This document shows positions 31,401-40,769 of a DNA stretch of 64,000 nucleotides, piece after piece. A model generated the notes under the pieces. It saw only the letters and a list, made by a program, of their open reading frames with translations, was not told where the DNA came from and searched no databases. The position numbers and the translations under genes were made by a program. The number at the start of each line of letters is the position of its first letter. Positions within the stretch are counted from its first letter, which is position 1. This DNA comes from Uruburuella testudinis. GTDB taxonomy: Bacteria; Pseudomonadota; Gammaproteobacteria; Burkholderiales; Neisseriaceae. The stretch lies in contig NZ_CP091508.1 of NCBI RefSeq assembly GCF_022870865.1, forward strand, positions 1,364,001-1,428,000. Direction: 5' to 3'.

Positions 31401-32867
31401 AAGCTGGTTTCTCTGCCGGGCGTGGGCACCATTGCCACCGGCGTAGCCAAAGCCTATGCCGATCTGATTACCATTTCAGGCTATGACGGCGGCACCGGCG
31501 CAAGCCCCTTGAGCAGCGTTAAATATGCCGGCTCGCCATGGGAGCTGGGTCTGGCCGAAGCACAGCAGGCGCTGGTGGAAAACAACCTCCGCCATAAAAT
31601 CCGCCTACAAGTAGACGGCGGCCTGAAAACCGGCCTTGACATCATTAAAGCCGCCATTCTCGGCGCGGAAAGCTTCGGCTTCGGCACCGGCCCGATGGTT
31701 TCGCTGGGCTGCCGCTATCTGCGCATTTGCCATCTGAACAACTGTGCCACCGGTATTGCCACCCAAGACGACACCTTGCGCAGCAAGCATTATCACGGCC
31801 TGCCCGAAAAAGCGATGAATTACTTTAAATTTATCGCCCAAGATGTGCGTGAAATCATGGCCGGGCTGGGTGTCGGCAAGCTCACCGATTTAATCGGCCG
31901 CACCGATTTGCTGGAAATCATCGAAGGCAAAACCGCCAAACAGCGCGGCCTTGATTTGAGCAGACTGCTGTATGCGCCGAAAGTGCCGCAAGGCAGCGCC
32001 CGTTTTTGCACGCAAAACAACGATCCGTTTGACAAAGGCCTGCTCAACAAAGCCATTGTCGAGCAGGTGCGGCTTGCTTTTGAGAGCGGCGGCAGCATGG
32101 ATGTGAATTTCGACATCAGCAATCTCGACCGTTCCGTAGGCGCAACCCTGTCGGGCATGATTGCCAAGCAATACGGCAACCGCGGCAATGCCGAGCAGAC
32201 TTTTAATATTAATTTGAACGGCACCGCAGGCCAGAGTTTAGGCGTGTGGCTGGCCGGCGGGGTTCACCTCAACCTGACCGGTGATGCCAACGACTATGTG
32301 GGCAAAGGCATGGCCGACGGCCGCATCGTCATCAAGCCGCACAACGGCGCGGCATTTAAGGCCGAAGAGGCCACGATTGCCGGCAATACCTGCCTTTACG
32401 GCGCCACCGGCGGCGAGCTGTTTGCCGCCGGGCGGGCGGGCGAGCGTTTCGGCGTGCGCAATTCCGGCGCCATTACTGTGGTTGAAGGCATCGGCGACAA
32501 CGGCTGCGAATACATGACCGGCGGCGTGGTAACCGTGCTGGGCAAAACCGGCATTAACTTCGGCGCAGGCATGACCGGCGGTTTTGCCTATGTGTTGGAT
32601 GTTGACGGCCGCTTTAAAGGCCGCATCAACCCGGAAATGGTAGAAGGCCTCGGCATTGCCGATTTGCCGATGCACCAAGAGCATTTGCGCGGCCTGATTT
32701 CCCGTCATGTGGAGTTGACCCGCAGCGCCCAAGGCGAGCGCATCTTGTCGCATTGGGAAGATTATGTCGACCAATTTGTGCTGGTAAAACCGAAAGCCAA
32801 CGATGTTAATGCCTTGTTGGGCCACAAACGCCGCACGGTTACCGAATTGCGTGCCATTACCCAATAA
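28401..32867 (+). CDS. gltB: Glutamate synthase large subunit
   Basis: Catalytic subunit of NADPH-glutamate synthase: transfers the glutamine amide to 2-oxoglutarate. 1488 residues. MSMLYDRTLEKEN forms a 13-residue propeptide before C14 (CGFGLIANIDGE), which becomes the N-terminal amidotransferase nucleophile. Further on are the central domain, the FMN-binding synthase domain (GGEDPKRYGTEKVSRIKQVA, VKLVSLPGVGTIATGVAKA, CHLNNCATGIATQD with Fe-S cysteines) and the C-terminal beta-helix GXGXG domain. The start at 28401 follows GGAAAGG; an upstream TTG would bury the propeptide. Confidence 0.97.
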   Translation: MSMLYDRTLEKENCGFGLIANIDGEPSHKVVRTAILGLSRMQHRGAILSDGKTGDGCGLLLQMPKTFFQAVAAEEGFTLAQNFAVGQIFLPDDEELAQQYINIINEELIEETLGVAAWREVPVNVSVLGSIAAADMPKIRQVFINAPSGWRIQDIERRLFVARRRIEKRIDHDDFYICSLSNRTIIYKGLCMPKDLPKFYLDLADLRMQSAICLFHQRFSTNTMPRWKLAQPFRYLAHNGEINTISGNRAWARARAYKYRTPLIPDLATAAPFVNETGSDSSSLDNMLELFVNGGMDLFRAMRLLVPPAWQQNPDMDDNLRAFYDFNSMHMEPWDGPAGIVLSDGRYAACNLDRNGLRPARYVVTQDRLITIASEVGIWDYAPDEVVEKGRVGPGQLLVIDTKNGKMLHSDEIDQELRARHPYRAWLDKNVQRLIPFEQLPEDEVGEAAMDNEQLAVYQKQFLYDREELESIVRVMGENGQEPVGSMGDDAPFAVLSERARLIYDYFRQYFAQVTNPPIDPLREAHVMSLTTSIGREMSVFFEAEGMSSRVNFKSPVLLYSDMQQLLRLPQEHYKHVVLDAVYNPAEISLKDAVERLCGEAEAAVRNGAVLLVLSDKAISKTLQPIPAPLFVGAVQNRLVETNLRCDANMIVETASARNPHHFAVLIGLGATAVYPYLAYESLAHMVNVGAITKPMRVVMSNFRNSVNKGLYKIMSKMGISCISSYRCARLFEVVGLNSEITSLCFPGITSRVEGASFADLHDQLCAMRKRAWQRSKEVDAGGLLKFKPQGEYHAYNPEVVNTIQAACNSGDYSKYRLYADAVNHRPVATIRDMLRLKTEGREAISVDDVEPAENLYKRFDSAAMSIGALSPEAHEALAVAMNRLGGYSNSGEGGEDPKRYGTEKVSRIKQVASGRFGVTAAYLMSADVIQIKVAQGAKPGEGGQLPGDKVTPYIAQLRYAVPGATLISPPPHHDIYSIEDLAQLIFDLKQVNPGALVSVKLVSLPGVGTIATGVAKAYADLITISGYDGGTGASPLSSVKYAGSPWELGLAEAQQALVENNLRHKIRLQVDGGLKTGLDIIKAAILGAESFGFGTGPMVSLGCRYLRICHLNNCATGIATQDDTLRSKHYHGLPEKAMNYFKFIAQDVREIMAGLGVGKLTDLIGRTDLLEIIEGKTAKQRGLDLSRLLYAPKVPQGSARFCTQNNDPFDKGLLNKAIVEQVRLAFESGGSMDVNFDISNLDRSVGATLSGMIAKQYGNRGNAEQTFNINLNGTAGQSLGVWLAGGVHLNLTGDANDYVGKGMADGRIVIKPHNGAAFKAEEATIAGNTCLYGATGGELFAAGRAGERFGVRNSGAITVVEGIGDNGCEYMTGGVVTVLGKTGINFGAGMTGGFAYVLDVDGRFKGRINPEMVEGLGIADLPMHQEHLRGLISRHVELTRSAQGERILSHWEDYVDQFVLVKPKANDVNALLGHKRRTVTELRAITQ

Positions 32868-32875
32868 AGCCGCAG

Positions 32876-32980
32876 AAGGCCGTCTGAAAACCGTTATGCT
32901 GTTTTCAGACGGCATCAGCAGCATCGGATGAACAATGAAGTGTTCAGACGGCCTCAAAAACATCAGGCCGTCTGAAACCA
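32876..32980. other. Four DUS between gltB and gltD
   Basis: An inverted pair (about 32876-32914; the reverse copy is truncated to CAGACGGCATC), then a reverse DUS (about 32943) and a forward DUS (about 32966). They sit inside what should be the gltBD operon, so the hairpin may set the subunit ratio or be leaky. Confidence 0.6.
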
Positions 32981-32987
32981 AGAATAA

Positions 32988-34436
<1,449 letters not shown>

Positions 34437-34445
34437 TTATCCGGT

Positions 34446-34490
34446 AACACAAGAGGCCGTCTGAACATATTTCAGACGGCCTCTTGTGTT
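34446..34490. terminator. gltD terminator (extended inverted DUS)
   Basis: Perfect 20-bp arms built on DUS and extended by AACACAAG/CTTGTGTT, with a 5-base loop. Confidence 0.85.
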
Positions 34491-34534
34491 ATGCAAAAAT
34501 AATATTTTGGTTTTGAATGTAGTATAAAACGATA

Positions 34535-34821
34535 TAACGTAAGTTTGGATAAGAAAATGCCGAAAAATAGCAGCCGATTGGTAGCAAGTTGCTGTTTAAA
34601 AAATAAAAACCACAAGAAGACTATTGTTAAAGTGAAATTAATTGACGACAGAAAGCTGAGCAAAGTTGATTCATACGCACGGACTAGGGTGTCCTGATAG
34701 CGCCGTATTTTATGCGGGTTAGACAATCATCGGGCTGCCGGATTGCCGGACATCAAGTTTTGTCCGGTAGCATTCGGTTGGTGTCGCGGCATTCTGTTGC
34801 TCCGTTCCAACGGAGGAGGGT
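34535..34821. repeat. Family C remnant plus solo family A end
   Basis: AACGTAAGTTTGGATAAGAA, AACCACAAGAAG and GACGACAGAAAGCTGAGC repeat the order seen at 10595. At 34685 a family A left end (TAGGGTGTCCTGATAG) is followed by unrelated sequence. GCATTCGGTTGGTGTCGC and TCCGTTCCAACGGAGG (34770-34820) match 24360-24396 in reverse. Confidence 0.55.
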
Positions 34822-34984
34822 CAGAGTATCCTGATGTGTTATATATCATCATCTTTTTGCGCTAAAAGCACATCTGTTGCGTTAAAAAGCCGGGCAAGGT
34901 GCTCAGTCTGGCTACGTTTTTTGCCTGGCATCTGCACTTTTATCACAAAAAATTTAAGTCATTCTGAATGGTCAGGACACCCTA
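34822..34984. repeat. Family A repeat
   Basis: Left end degenerate (AGAGTATCCTGATGTG), right end intact (GGTCAGGACACCCTA). Carries the ATCATCATCTTTTTGCGC arm. Confidence 0.8.
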
Positions 34985-35000
34985 GGTGGGGCAAAGCAGC

Positions 35001-35148
35001 AAGCATTTGTCGGATACTTGTATCCGACAAATGCTTCGATATTCCTGTGATTCCAAATGATTTTGGTCGTCTGAAAAATGTCGGATTCGAGAGTCCGGCC
35101 TACAGGGCTTATAGCACGGATTTTGTTCACGGAATCCTGCGTATGTAA
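35001..35148. repeat. Family E repeat, copy 2, with perfect hairpin
   Basis: AAGCATTTGTCGGATAC and GTATCCGACAAATGCTT (35001-35017 and 35020-35036) are perfect 17-bp arms around a 2-base loop. The downstream sequence GATTCCAAATGATTTTGG to about 35148 matches copy 1 at 2857-3000. No gene in 34491-35435. Confidence 0.65.
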
Positions 35149-35182
35149 AGGCCGTCTGAAAGAAAGTGCTTTCAGACGGCCT
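35149..35182. terminator. Inverted DUS in the gltD-cueR gap
   Basis: AGGCCGTCTGAAAG and CTTTCAGACGGCCT. A short family B-like stretch (35205-35257) follows. Confidence 0.6.
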
Positions 35183-35435
35183 GACCTGTTTTAAAAGTCA
35201 TGCCTCATAAAAGTAGACCAACGCTGTTAGATAGATTATTTTTGTGAAGGGCATGGCTCGTGCAAAAACTCCGCAAAGCCTGCTTACTGTGCGCCTTTAC
35301 GCCCTTTGTCCGTTTTCTCACAGTTATACTTGATTTGACCTTGACCCTATCTGAAAACAATTGGCGGTTTATGGGTTTGATAGCCGTTCAAATTAATCAT
35401 GATACAGAGCAGCATAGGATGGTTCAGCCGAACGG

Positions 35436-35837
35436 TTATAGGGTATTTTGTGTGTCGGAAAGCCGGTCGATAATGGCGCAGTCGGGATCGGCATTGCCTT
35501 TGCAGCAGTCGTGCCAGCTTTGCAGGGTGTCGGCCATGCTTTGCAGGCGGGCGATTTTTTGATGCAGGGTGTCGAGATGCCCGCCTACCAATTGCTTCAC
35601 TTCGGCGCTGGTGCGGTGTGGACTGTTTTTCAGGTTTAACAAGGTTTGGATTTGGGCGAGTGAAAAGCCGACGTCGCGGGCGTGTTTGATAAAGCGCAGT
35701 GTGTCGAGGTCTTGGCTGCCGTATTGGCGGTAGCCCGATTGGCTGCGTTGGGCGGGGCTGATCAGGCCGATGTGTTCGTAATCCCTGATCATTTTGCTGG
35801 TTAAGCCGGTAAGTTTGGCGGTTTCGCTGATATTCAT
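35436..35837 (-). CDS. cueR: MerR-family regulator, CueR-like
   Basis: 133-residue MerR-type activator that bends the promoter when metal binds. N-terminal winged helix MNISETAKLTGLTSKMIRDY, dimerisation helix, and a C-terminal metal loop CCKGNADPDCAIIDRL. Two cysteines eight residues apart in this loop are the Cu(I)/Ag(I) ligands of CueR. No copper exporter gene is adjacent, so the target promoter is elsewhere. The neighbouring TSUP gene ends upstream on the same strand; cotranscription is not clear. Confidence 0.8.
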   Translation of the reverse strand: MNISETAKLTGLTSKMIRDYEHIGLISPAQRSQSGYRQYGSQDLDTLRFIKHARDVGFSLAQIQTLLNLKNSPHRTSAEVKQLVGGHLDTLHQKIARLQSMADTLQSWHDCCKGNADPDCAIIDRLSDTQNTL

Positions 35838-35981
35838 GCTGAGAGGCCGTCTGAAAGATTAAGGTAAATATAGGGGCGGGCCGTTTTTATTCAATGAAGC
35901 ATTGTTTGATGGTTTCACAACATCAAACTGCCGGTCTGCACATCCGGCAACAAACTGTGGAAAAGCGTGATTGAACGCGCA

Positions 35982-36746
35982 TTAATGCAATAAATCCCAG
36001 CCGAATTTGCCGATCATGATACACAGCAGCACCATAAAGCCGTAGCGCAGAAACCGGCTGCCGCCGCGCATGGCCAGATGGGCGCCGACGAGCCCGCCGC
36101 TGAGGTTGGCTGCGGCCAGCGGCAGCGCCCATGCCCAGACAATGTGGCCGTTGGGCACAAAAAAGCTGAGGGCGGCAAAGTTGGTGGTAAGGTTGATCAC
36201 TTTGGCGGATGCGGTGGCGGTCAGGAAATCGTAAGCGAAAAAACGCACAAAAATAAAGGCCAACAGGCTGCCGGTGCCGGGGCCGAACACGCCGTCATAC
36301 AGGCCGATCAGGGCGCCAAAAAACAGACCCCAAGCGGTTTCTTTGCGTGAAAGGGCGGTGGTGCGGGCAACTTGGCCGAGATCTTTTTTGAAAAACGTGT
36401 AAACAAACATGGCGGCCATAATCACCAGCATGGCCGGTTTCATGTATTGCACGGGAATATAGGCTACCAGTTGTGCGCCGCCGTATGAGGCCAAAAAAGC
36501 CAACACAGCCGCGGGCAGCAGCATTTTCCAAGGCACGGCGATGCGGCGGATGAATTGGCCGGTGGCTGTCAAGGTGCCGCAAAAAGAGGCGAATTTATTG
36601 ATGCCCATCACGGTGGCTACAGGCATATTGCGTGGCAAAAAGTTAAACAGGCCGGGAATCTGCAATAAGCCGCCGCCGCCCACGGCTGCATCCATCAGCC
36701 CGGCCAAAAAACCGAGTGTGAGCAGGAAAATAAGTTGGGCATCCAT
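35982..36746 (-). CDS. TSUP-family permease (YfcA-like)
   Basis: Inner-membrane protein of the TauE/SafE (TSUP) family, 254 residues with about eight hydrophobic segments and the family repeats FLAGLMDAAVGGGGLLQIP and GALIGLYDGVFGPGTGSLL. Members export sulfite, sulfoacetate or related anions; the substrate here is not evident. Close in layout to YfcA/UPF0721. Confidence 0.85.
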   Translation of the reverse strand: MDAQLIFLLTLGFLAGLMDAAVGGGGLLQIPGLFNFLPRNMPVATVMGINKFASFCGTLTATGQFIRRIAVPWKMLLPAAVLAFLASYGGAQLVAYIPVQYMKPAMLVIMAAMFVYTFFKKDLGQVARTTALSRKETAWGLFFGALIGLYDGVFGPGTGSLLAFIFVRFFAYDFLTATASAKVINLTTNFAALSFFVPNGHIVWAWALPLAAANLSGGLVGAHLAMRGGSRFLRYGFMVLLCIMIGKFGWDLLH

Positions 36747-36995
36747 GATGTTGTGAAGATGTGAATAGAAAAGTGTAGTTTACACAAAAAGCGGCCGGTC
36801 AGATATAGAACACACCGGCTTATTTTACTGTGCCGCTGTCTGTTTGCACTTGGGCGGTTGGGGTATTTATGTCGCAGCGGTTTCCTTTCTGAAAGTGCCG
36901 TTTGGGGCAGCAGCAGATCGCAACAGCCCGTTGTGTGGCCTGTTGAGATTTGCTGTAAAATGGCGGTTTTACCAACACATCAGGCCGTCTGAAAC

Positions 36996-37940
36996 ATGAG
37001 CGACATTACCGCATTTGCCAACCGTTTGGGCAAAAATGCCAAACACTATCTGAAATGGGCGCGCCGCAACGGCATCGAGGCCTGGCGCCTGTATGACCGC
37101 GATATTCCGCAATATCCGTTTGCCATTGATGTGTATGGTGAACAAATCCACCTGCAAGAATACGATACCGGCTGGCTGATGCCGCCTGAAGCCTATGAAA
37201 CTTGGCTTGCCGAAGTGCAGGAGGCAGTGGCTTTTATTACCGGTTTTGCGCCGGGGCAAATTCATCTGAAACGGCGCGAACGCCAAAAAGGCACGCAGCA
37301 ATATGAAAAAACCGGCAAGGCCGGCGCTGATTTTACGGTGGCTGAAAACGGGCGCCGGTTTTGGGTAAATTTAGAAAAATATCTCGATACCGGCCTGTTT
37401 CTCGACCACCGCAACACCCGCAAACGCGTGGGCGAAATGGCGGCCGGCAAGCGTTTTTTGAATTTGTTTGCCTACACCGGCAGCTTTACCGTGTATGCCG
37501 CCACCGGCGGTGCGGCTGCCAGCGAAACGGTGGATTTGTCCAACACCTATCTGGATTGGGCGCGGCGTAATTTTGCATTAAACGGCATGGATGAGGGCAA
37601 ACATGCCATTGTGCGCGCCGACGTGTTTCAATATCTTCAGACGGCCTCAGAAGCGGGCAAGCGTTTCGACCTGATTGTGATGGATCCGCCCAGCTTTTCC
37701 AACAGCAAGAAAATGCTCGATATTTTGGATATCCAGCGCGACCATATGCGCCTGATTGACGGTGCGATGGCTTTATTAGCCGACAACGGCGTGTTGTTTT
37801 TCTCAAACAATCTGCGCAGCTTTGAATTGAGCCCGGATGCGGGTGGGCGGTATGCGGTGAAAGATATTTCCAAACAATCGGTGCCGGAAGATTTCCGCAA
37901 CAAAAAAATCCATCAGTGTTGGGAAATCCGGCATCGTTGA
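36996..37940 (+). CDS. Class I SAM methyltransferase, RlmK/RlmI-like
   Basis: 314 residues that correspond to the C-terminal (RlmK) half of enterobacterial RlmKL, here as a free-standing protein. SAM-binding motif FLNLFAYTGSFTVYAA, acidic strand TVDLSNTYLDWARRNF, and catalytic DLIVMDPPSFSNSKKMLD. The N-terminal region NRLGKNAKHYLKWARRNGIE matches RlmK. Predicted to methylate 23S rRNA (m7G2069 if RlmK; m5C1962 if RlmI). A forward DUS precedes the start and a reverse DUS in the gene encodes LQTAS. Confidence 0.8.
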   Translation: MSDITAFANRLGKNAKHYLKWARRNGIEAWRLYDRDIPQYPFAIDVYGEQIHLQEYDTGWLMPPEAYETWLAEVQEAVAFITGFAPGQIHLKRRERQKGTQQYEKTGKAGADFTVAENGRRFWVNLEKYLDTGLFLDHRNTRKRVGEMAAGKRFLNLFAYTGSFTVYAATGGAAASETVDLSNTYLDWARRNFALNGMDEGKHAIVRADVFQYLQTASEAGKRFDLIVMDPPSFSNSKKMLDILDIQRDHMRLIDGAMALLADNGVLFFSNNLRSFELSPDAGGRYAVKDISKQSVPEDFRNKKIHQCWEIRHR

Positions 37941-37961
37941 GCCGGCGCTTGTTGAGCATTT

Positions 37962-38115
37962 ATACTCATGCACAACAGTAAGCTGGCCAGGCGGCGAGTC
38001 GGAGGCAGTACACACATACGGAGCCGGTTGGCTTGGTGCTTCAGCGCTTGAGGGAAACCGGTTTTCTTCGAGAACAGGCAAGTTAAAGCAGTTAGATTAT
38101 TAGGTGAATGAGTAT
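37962..38115. repeat. Family B-like repeat
   Basis: ATACTCATGCACAACAGTAA at the left and TTAGGTGAATGAGTAT at the right are diverged family B ends, 154 bp apart. Interior has no gene. Confidence 0.45.
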
Positions 38116-38121
38116 AAAAAT

Positions 38122-38153
38122 AGGCCGTCTGAATCTTGGTTTTCAGACGGCCT
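38122..38153. terminator. Inverted DUS between convergent genes
   Basis: AGGCCGTCTGAA and TTCAGACGGCCT between the RlmK-like gene and the qmcA gene, which converge. Confidence 0.8.
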
Positions 38154-38174
38154 TTTGATGATGCGGCAATGTGC

Positions 38175-39140
38175 TTACGGTTTGATCACGCTTTTATTGC
38201 CTTCAACGATTTTCAGCCCGGCCGACACCAGGGCGCCGATGTCCGCTACATTGGCAGGCATGATTAAGGTATTGTTTTCTTTAGCCAGTTTGCTGAAAGC
38301 TTCAACATATTGTTCGGCCACTTTCAAATTAACCGCTTCGTTGCCGCCCGGGTGCTGCAATGCGGCGGCTACGGCGCGGATGGCGTCGGCATTGGCATCG
38401 GCCACCAGGCGCAGGGCTTCGGCTTCGCCTTGGGCGCGGTTGATTTGGGCGATTTTCTGGCCGTTTGATTCATTGATGGCGGCCTGCATTTCGCCTTCGG
38501 ATTGTTGGATATCGGCTTCGCGGCGGCCGCTGGCAAGGTTGATTTGCTCGATTTTGCGGCCTTCTGATTCGGCGATGCGGGCGCGTTTTTCACGCTCGGC
38601 GGTGATTTGCGCCTGCATAGAGCGCAGGATTTCTTGCGGCGGCACCAAATCTTTGATTTCGTAGCGCAACACTTTTACGCCCCACGAGACGGCGGCCTGA
38701 TCGAGTGAGGCGACCACAGTGGCGTTGATGTCGTCGCGTTCTTCAAAGGTTTTATCCAGCTCCATGCGGCCGATAACCGAGCGCAGCGTGGTTTGCGCCA
38801 GTTGGGTAATGGCCATGATGTAGTTGCTGGAGCCGTAAGAGGCAAGCTTGGGGTCGGTAACTTGGAAATAGATGATGCCGTCGACCGTGAGCTGGGTGTT
38901 GTCGCGGGTGATACATACCTGGCTGGGCACGTCGAGCGGGATTTCTTTCAGGGTGTGTTTGTAGGCGATGCGGTCGACAAACGGAATCAGAATGTTCAGG
39001 CCGGGATTGAGCACTTTGTGGAAACGCCCCAAGCGTTCCACCACGTAGGCTTCTTGTTGCGGCACCACGGTAAACGATTTGAAGCCGAATATAATCACGG
39101 CCAGTAAAATCAGAATGGGGAAGCTGAGCAGCAGTTCCAT
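38175..39140 (-). CDS. qmcA: SPFH/Band 7 membrane protein, QmcA-like
   Basis: 321 residues: an N-terminal membrane helix (LLLSFPILILLAVIIFGF), an SPFH domain (about 20-190; VPQQEAYVVERLGRFHKVL, ITQLAQTTLRSVIGRMELDK) and an Ala/Glu-rich coiled coil (about 190-270). The family forms oligomeric membrane scaffolds associated with proteases. The nfeD gene lies 24 bases upstream, the usual partner arrangement. Confidence 0.88.
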   Translation of the reverse strand: MELLLSFPILILLAVIIFGFKSFTVVPQQEAYVVERLGRFHKVLNPGLNILIPFVDRIAYKHTLKEIPLDVPSQVCITRDNTQLTVDGIIYFQVTDPKLASYGSSNYIMAITQLAQTTLRSVIGRMELDKTFEERDDINATVVASLDQAAVSWGVKVLRYEIKDLVPPQEILRSMQAQITAEREKRARIAESEGRKIEQINLASGRREADIQQSEGEMQAAINESNGQKIAQINRAQGEAEALRLVADANADAIRAVAAALQHPGGNEAVNLKVAEQYVEAFSKLAKENNTLIMPANVADIGALVSAGLKIVEGNKSVIKP

Positions 39141-39164
39141 AAGTTCTCCTTTAATGTGAACGGG

Positions 39165-39587
39165 TTAATGCAGGTGGATCAGCAAAAGGTTGCCTTGTTT
39201 GCCGGTAATCACGCCGGTGGCCGGGGCCGGGTGCGGTGCGCTGATGTGGTTGACGGCCTGCGCCTGCCATTGTGCGCCGCGGTAGAGCACTTCGTATTGG
39301 TCGGTGTGAAGATGGCGCACAATCTGCACGGTTTGGCCGATGTCTAAATCGCTGCGGGCGGCTTCGACTTCGGGGGCGCGGCGGTGGCGGCGTATCCAGC
39401 CTTTTGCCCACCAAATGCCGATGGCGGCGAGTATGGCGGCAGTGATGACGCTGATGGCGGGGCTGTCAAACAACAGCGCAGCCAAGCCTGCGCCAAACAG
39501 TGCGGCGCTGACCACCAAGAGGTAAATGGTGCCGACAAACAGTTCGAAAATCAGAATCAGGGCGGCGGCGATAAACCAGCTCAACAT
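39165..39587 (-). CDS. NfeD-like membrane protein (YbbJ)
   Basis: 140 residues with N-terminal membrane segments (AALILIFELFVGTIYLLVV; SVITAAILAAIGIWW) and a C-terminal OB-fold-like domain (IGQTVQIVRHLHTDQYEVLY, WQAQAVN) typical of short NfeD proteins. Partner of the SPFH protein encoded next; likely cotranscribed. Role is modulation of membrane microdomains or proteolysis, by family analogy. Confidence 0.82.
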   Translation of the reverse strand: MLSWFIAAALILIFELFVGTIYLLVVSAALFGAGLAALLFDSPAISVITAAILAAIGIWWAKGWIRRHRRAPEVEAARSDLDIGQTVQIVRHLHTDQYEVLYRGAQWQAQAVNHISAPHPAPATGVITGKQGNLLLIHLH

Positions 39588-39889
39588 GTTCGCGCTCCTT
39601 GTTGTTTGTTTGATGGTTTCAGACGGCCTGTGGTTGCAAGGCCGGGCTTGTGGATGTTTTGTTGTGTCGGCTTGTGCTTATCGGAACATCTGTTTGGGGG
39701 CAGCGTGGGTTCAGCCAAATAAAAACAACTTTCATCTGTTTGATAATAACAGAAGATGGGCTGCTTGGCGGTAAATACGGATAAATTTATGGATACAACC
39801 GTTAGAGAAACCGCCGCTAAGCGGAATGCGCGGAGGCCGTCTGAAAGATTGGTCGGATTTTTCAGACGGCCTTACAGATGCTCTGGTTT
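39588..39889. other. Intergenic region between nfeD and iscX
   Basis: Holds a reverse DUS near 39619 and an inverted DUS pair at 39834-39872 that can terminate iscX transcription. The nfeD promoter should lie near 39590-39750 but no clear -35/-10 pair was identified. Confidence 0.5.
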
Positions 39890-40087
39890 TTATTCGGCTT
39901 CGTCAATCCATGCTTGCTGAATGGCTTCGAGGATGCGTTCGCCGCTGCGGTCGGGGTCGTCGTCGAAATCAGGCAGCGCCAGCACCAGCTCACGCAGATG
40001 AGTGAAGCGGATGGTGGTCGGGTCGGTGTCGCCGTGGGTGTCGTAAAGCGCTTCGGCAATGCGTTGGGTGTCGGTCCATTTCATCAT
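39890..40087 (-). CDS. iscX: IscX (YfhJ) Fe-S cluster assembly protein
   Basis: Small acidic protein of 65 residues: KWTDTQRIAEALYDTHGDTD, FTHLRELVLALPDFDDDP, ILEAIQQAWIDE. IscX binds IscS and iron and modulates cluster assembly. Typical length. Placed after fdx as in standard isc operons, but a family A repeat separates the two. Two ATG codons in tandem are possible starts. Confidence 0.95.
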   Translation of the reverse strand: MMKWTDTQRIAEALYDTHGDTDPTTIRFTHLRELVLALPDFDDDPDRSGERILEAIQQAWIDEAE

Positions 40088-40129
40088 GTGTTCCTTTGTT
40101 TTGTGGCCGTCTGAAACTAATTAAGTGCC

Positions 40130-40290
40130 AGGGTGTCCTGATGTGTCATCTATCATCATCTTTTTTGCGCTAAAAGCACATCTGCTGCGTTAAAAAGCCT
40201 CGCAAGATACCTAATCTTACTGCGTTTTTTGCCTGGTATCTGTACTTTTATCATAAAAAAACTGAATAATTCTGAATGGTCAGAGCACTT
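40130..40290. repeat. Family A repeat between fdx and iscX
   Basis: Left end CAGGGTGTCCTGATG, right end AATGGTCAGAGCACTT (degenerate). Lies within the presumed fdx-iscX transcription unit. Confidence 0.8.
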
Positions 40291-40307
40291 CAGGACGGCT
40301 TGTCGGA

Positions 40308-40649
40308 TTAATGGTGTTCGCGGGCGTGGTTGATGGTGTATTTGGGAATTTCTACCACCAAGTCTTCATCGGCTACGGCGGCCTGGCAGCTCAAGCGTGA
40401 GTCTGCCTCTAAGCCCCAGGCCTGATCGAGCAGGTCTTCTTCCAGCTCGGTCGGCTCTTCCAAGCTGTCGAAGCCTTTGCGGATAATCACGTGGCAGGTG
40501 GTGCAGGCGCAGGATTTTTCGCAGGCATGTTCGAGTTCGATATCGTGTTCGAGCAGTATGTCCAATACAGATTCGCCGACAGGGGCGTTTTCGATAATTT
40601 TGCCTTCGGGGCAGAGGGTGGCGTGGGGGAGCACGGTAATTTTCGGCAT
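40308..40649 (-). CDS. fdx: Isc-type [2Fe-2S] ferredoxin
   Basis: Adrenodoxin-like ferredoxin that supplies electrons for Fe-S cluster assembly. 113 residues. Cluster ligands are in HACEKSCACTTCHVI and in the downstream LSCQAAV. Also typical are MPKITVLPHATLCPEG and the C-terminal VVEIPKYTIN. Lies downstream of hscA on the same strand, with a DUS group in the 120-base gap. Confidence 0.96.
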   Translation of the reverse strand: MPKITVLPHATLCPEGKIIENAPVGESVLDILLEHDIELEHACEKSCACTTCHVIIRKGFDSLEEPTELEEDLLDQAWGLEADSRLSCQAAVADEDLVVEIPKYTINHAREHH

Positions 40650-40769
40650 GTGTGTTCTCTTTGGAATGGTTTCAGACGGCTTGTCAGGCTTGGAGGCCGT
40701 CTGAAAAGGTATAACAGAGGTGGTTGATGATGAGGCGGCCTCAAAGCCTGTTTGGCCGTCTGAAAAAGT

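Noticed and set aside
34472..34726. 84-codon frame on the minus strand after gltD
   Set aside because: It lies across the DUS terminator and a family C remnant; no ribosome-binding site or known motif.
35260..35562. 100-codon plus-strand frame in the gltD-cueR gap
   Set aside because: It overlaps the cueR coding region in antisense and family B sequence.
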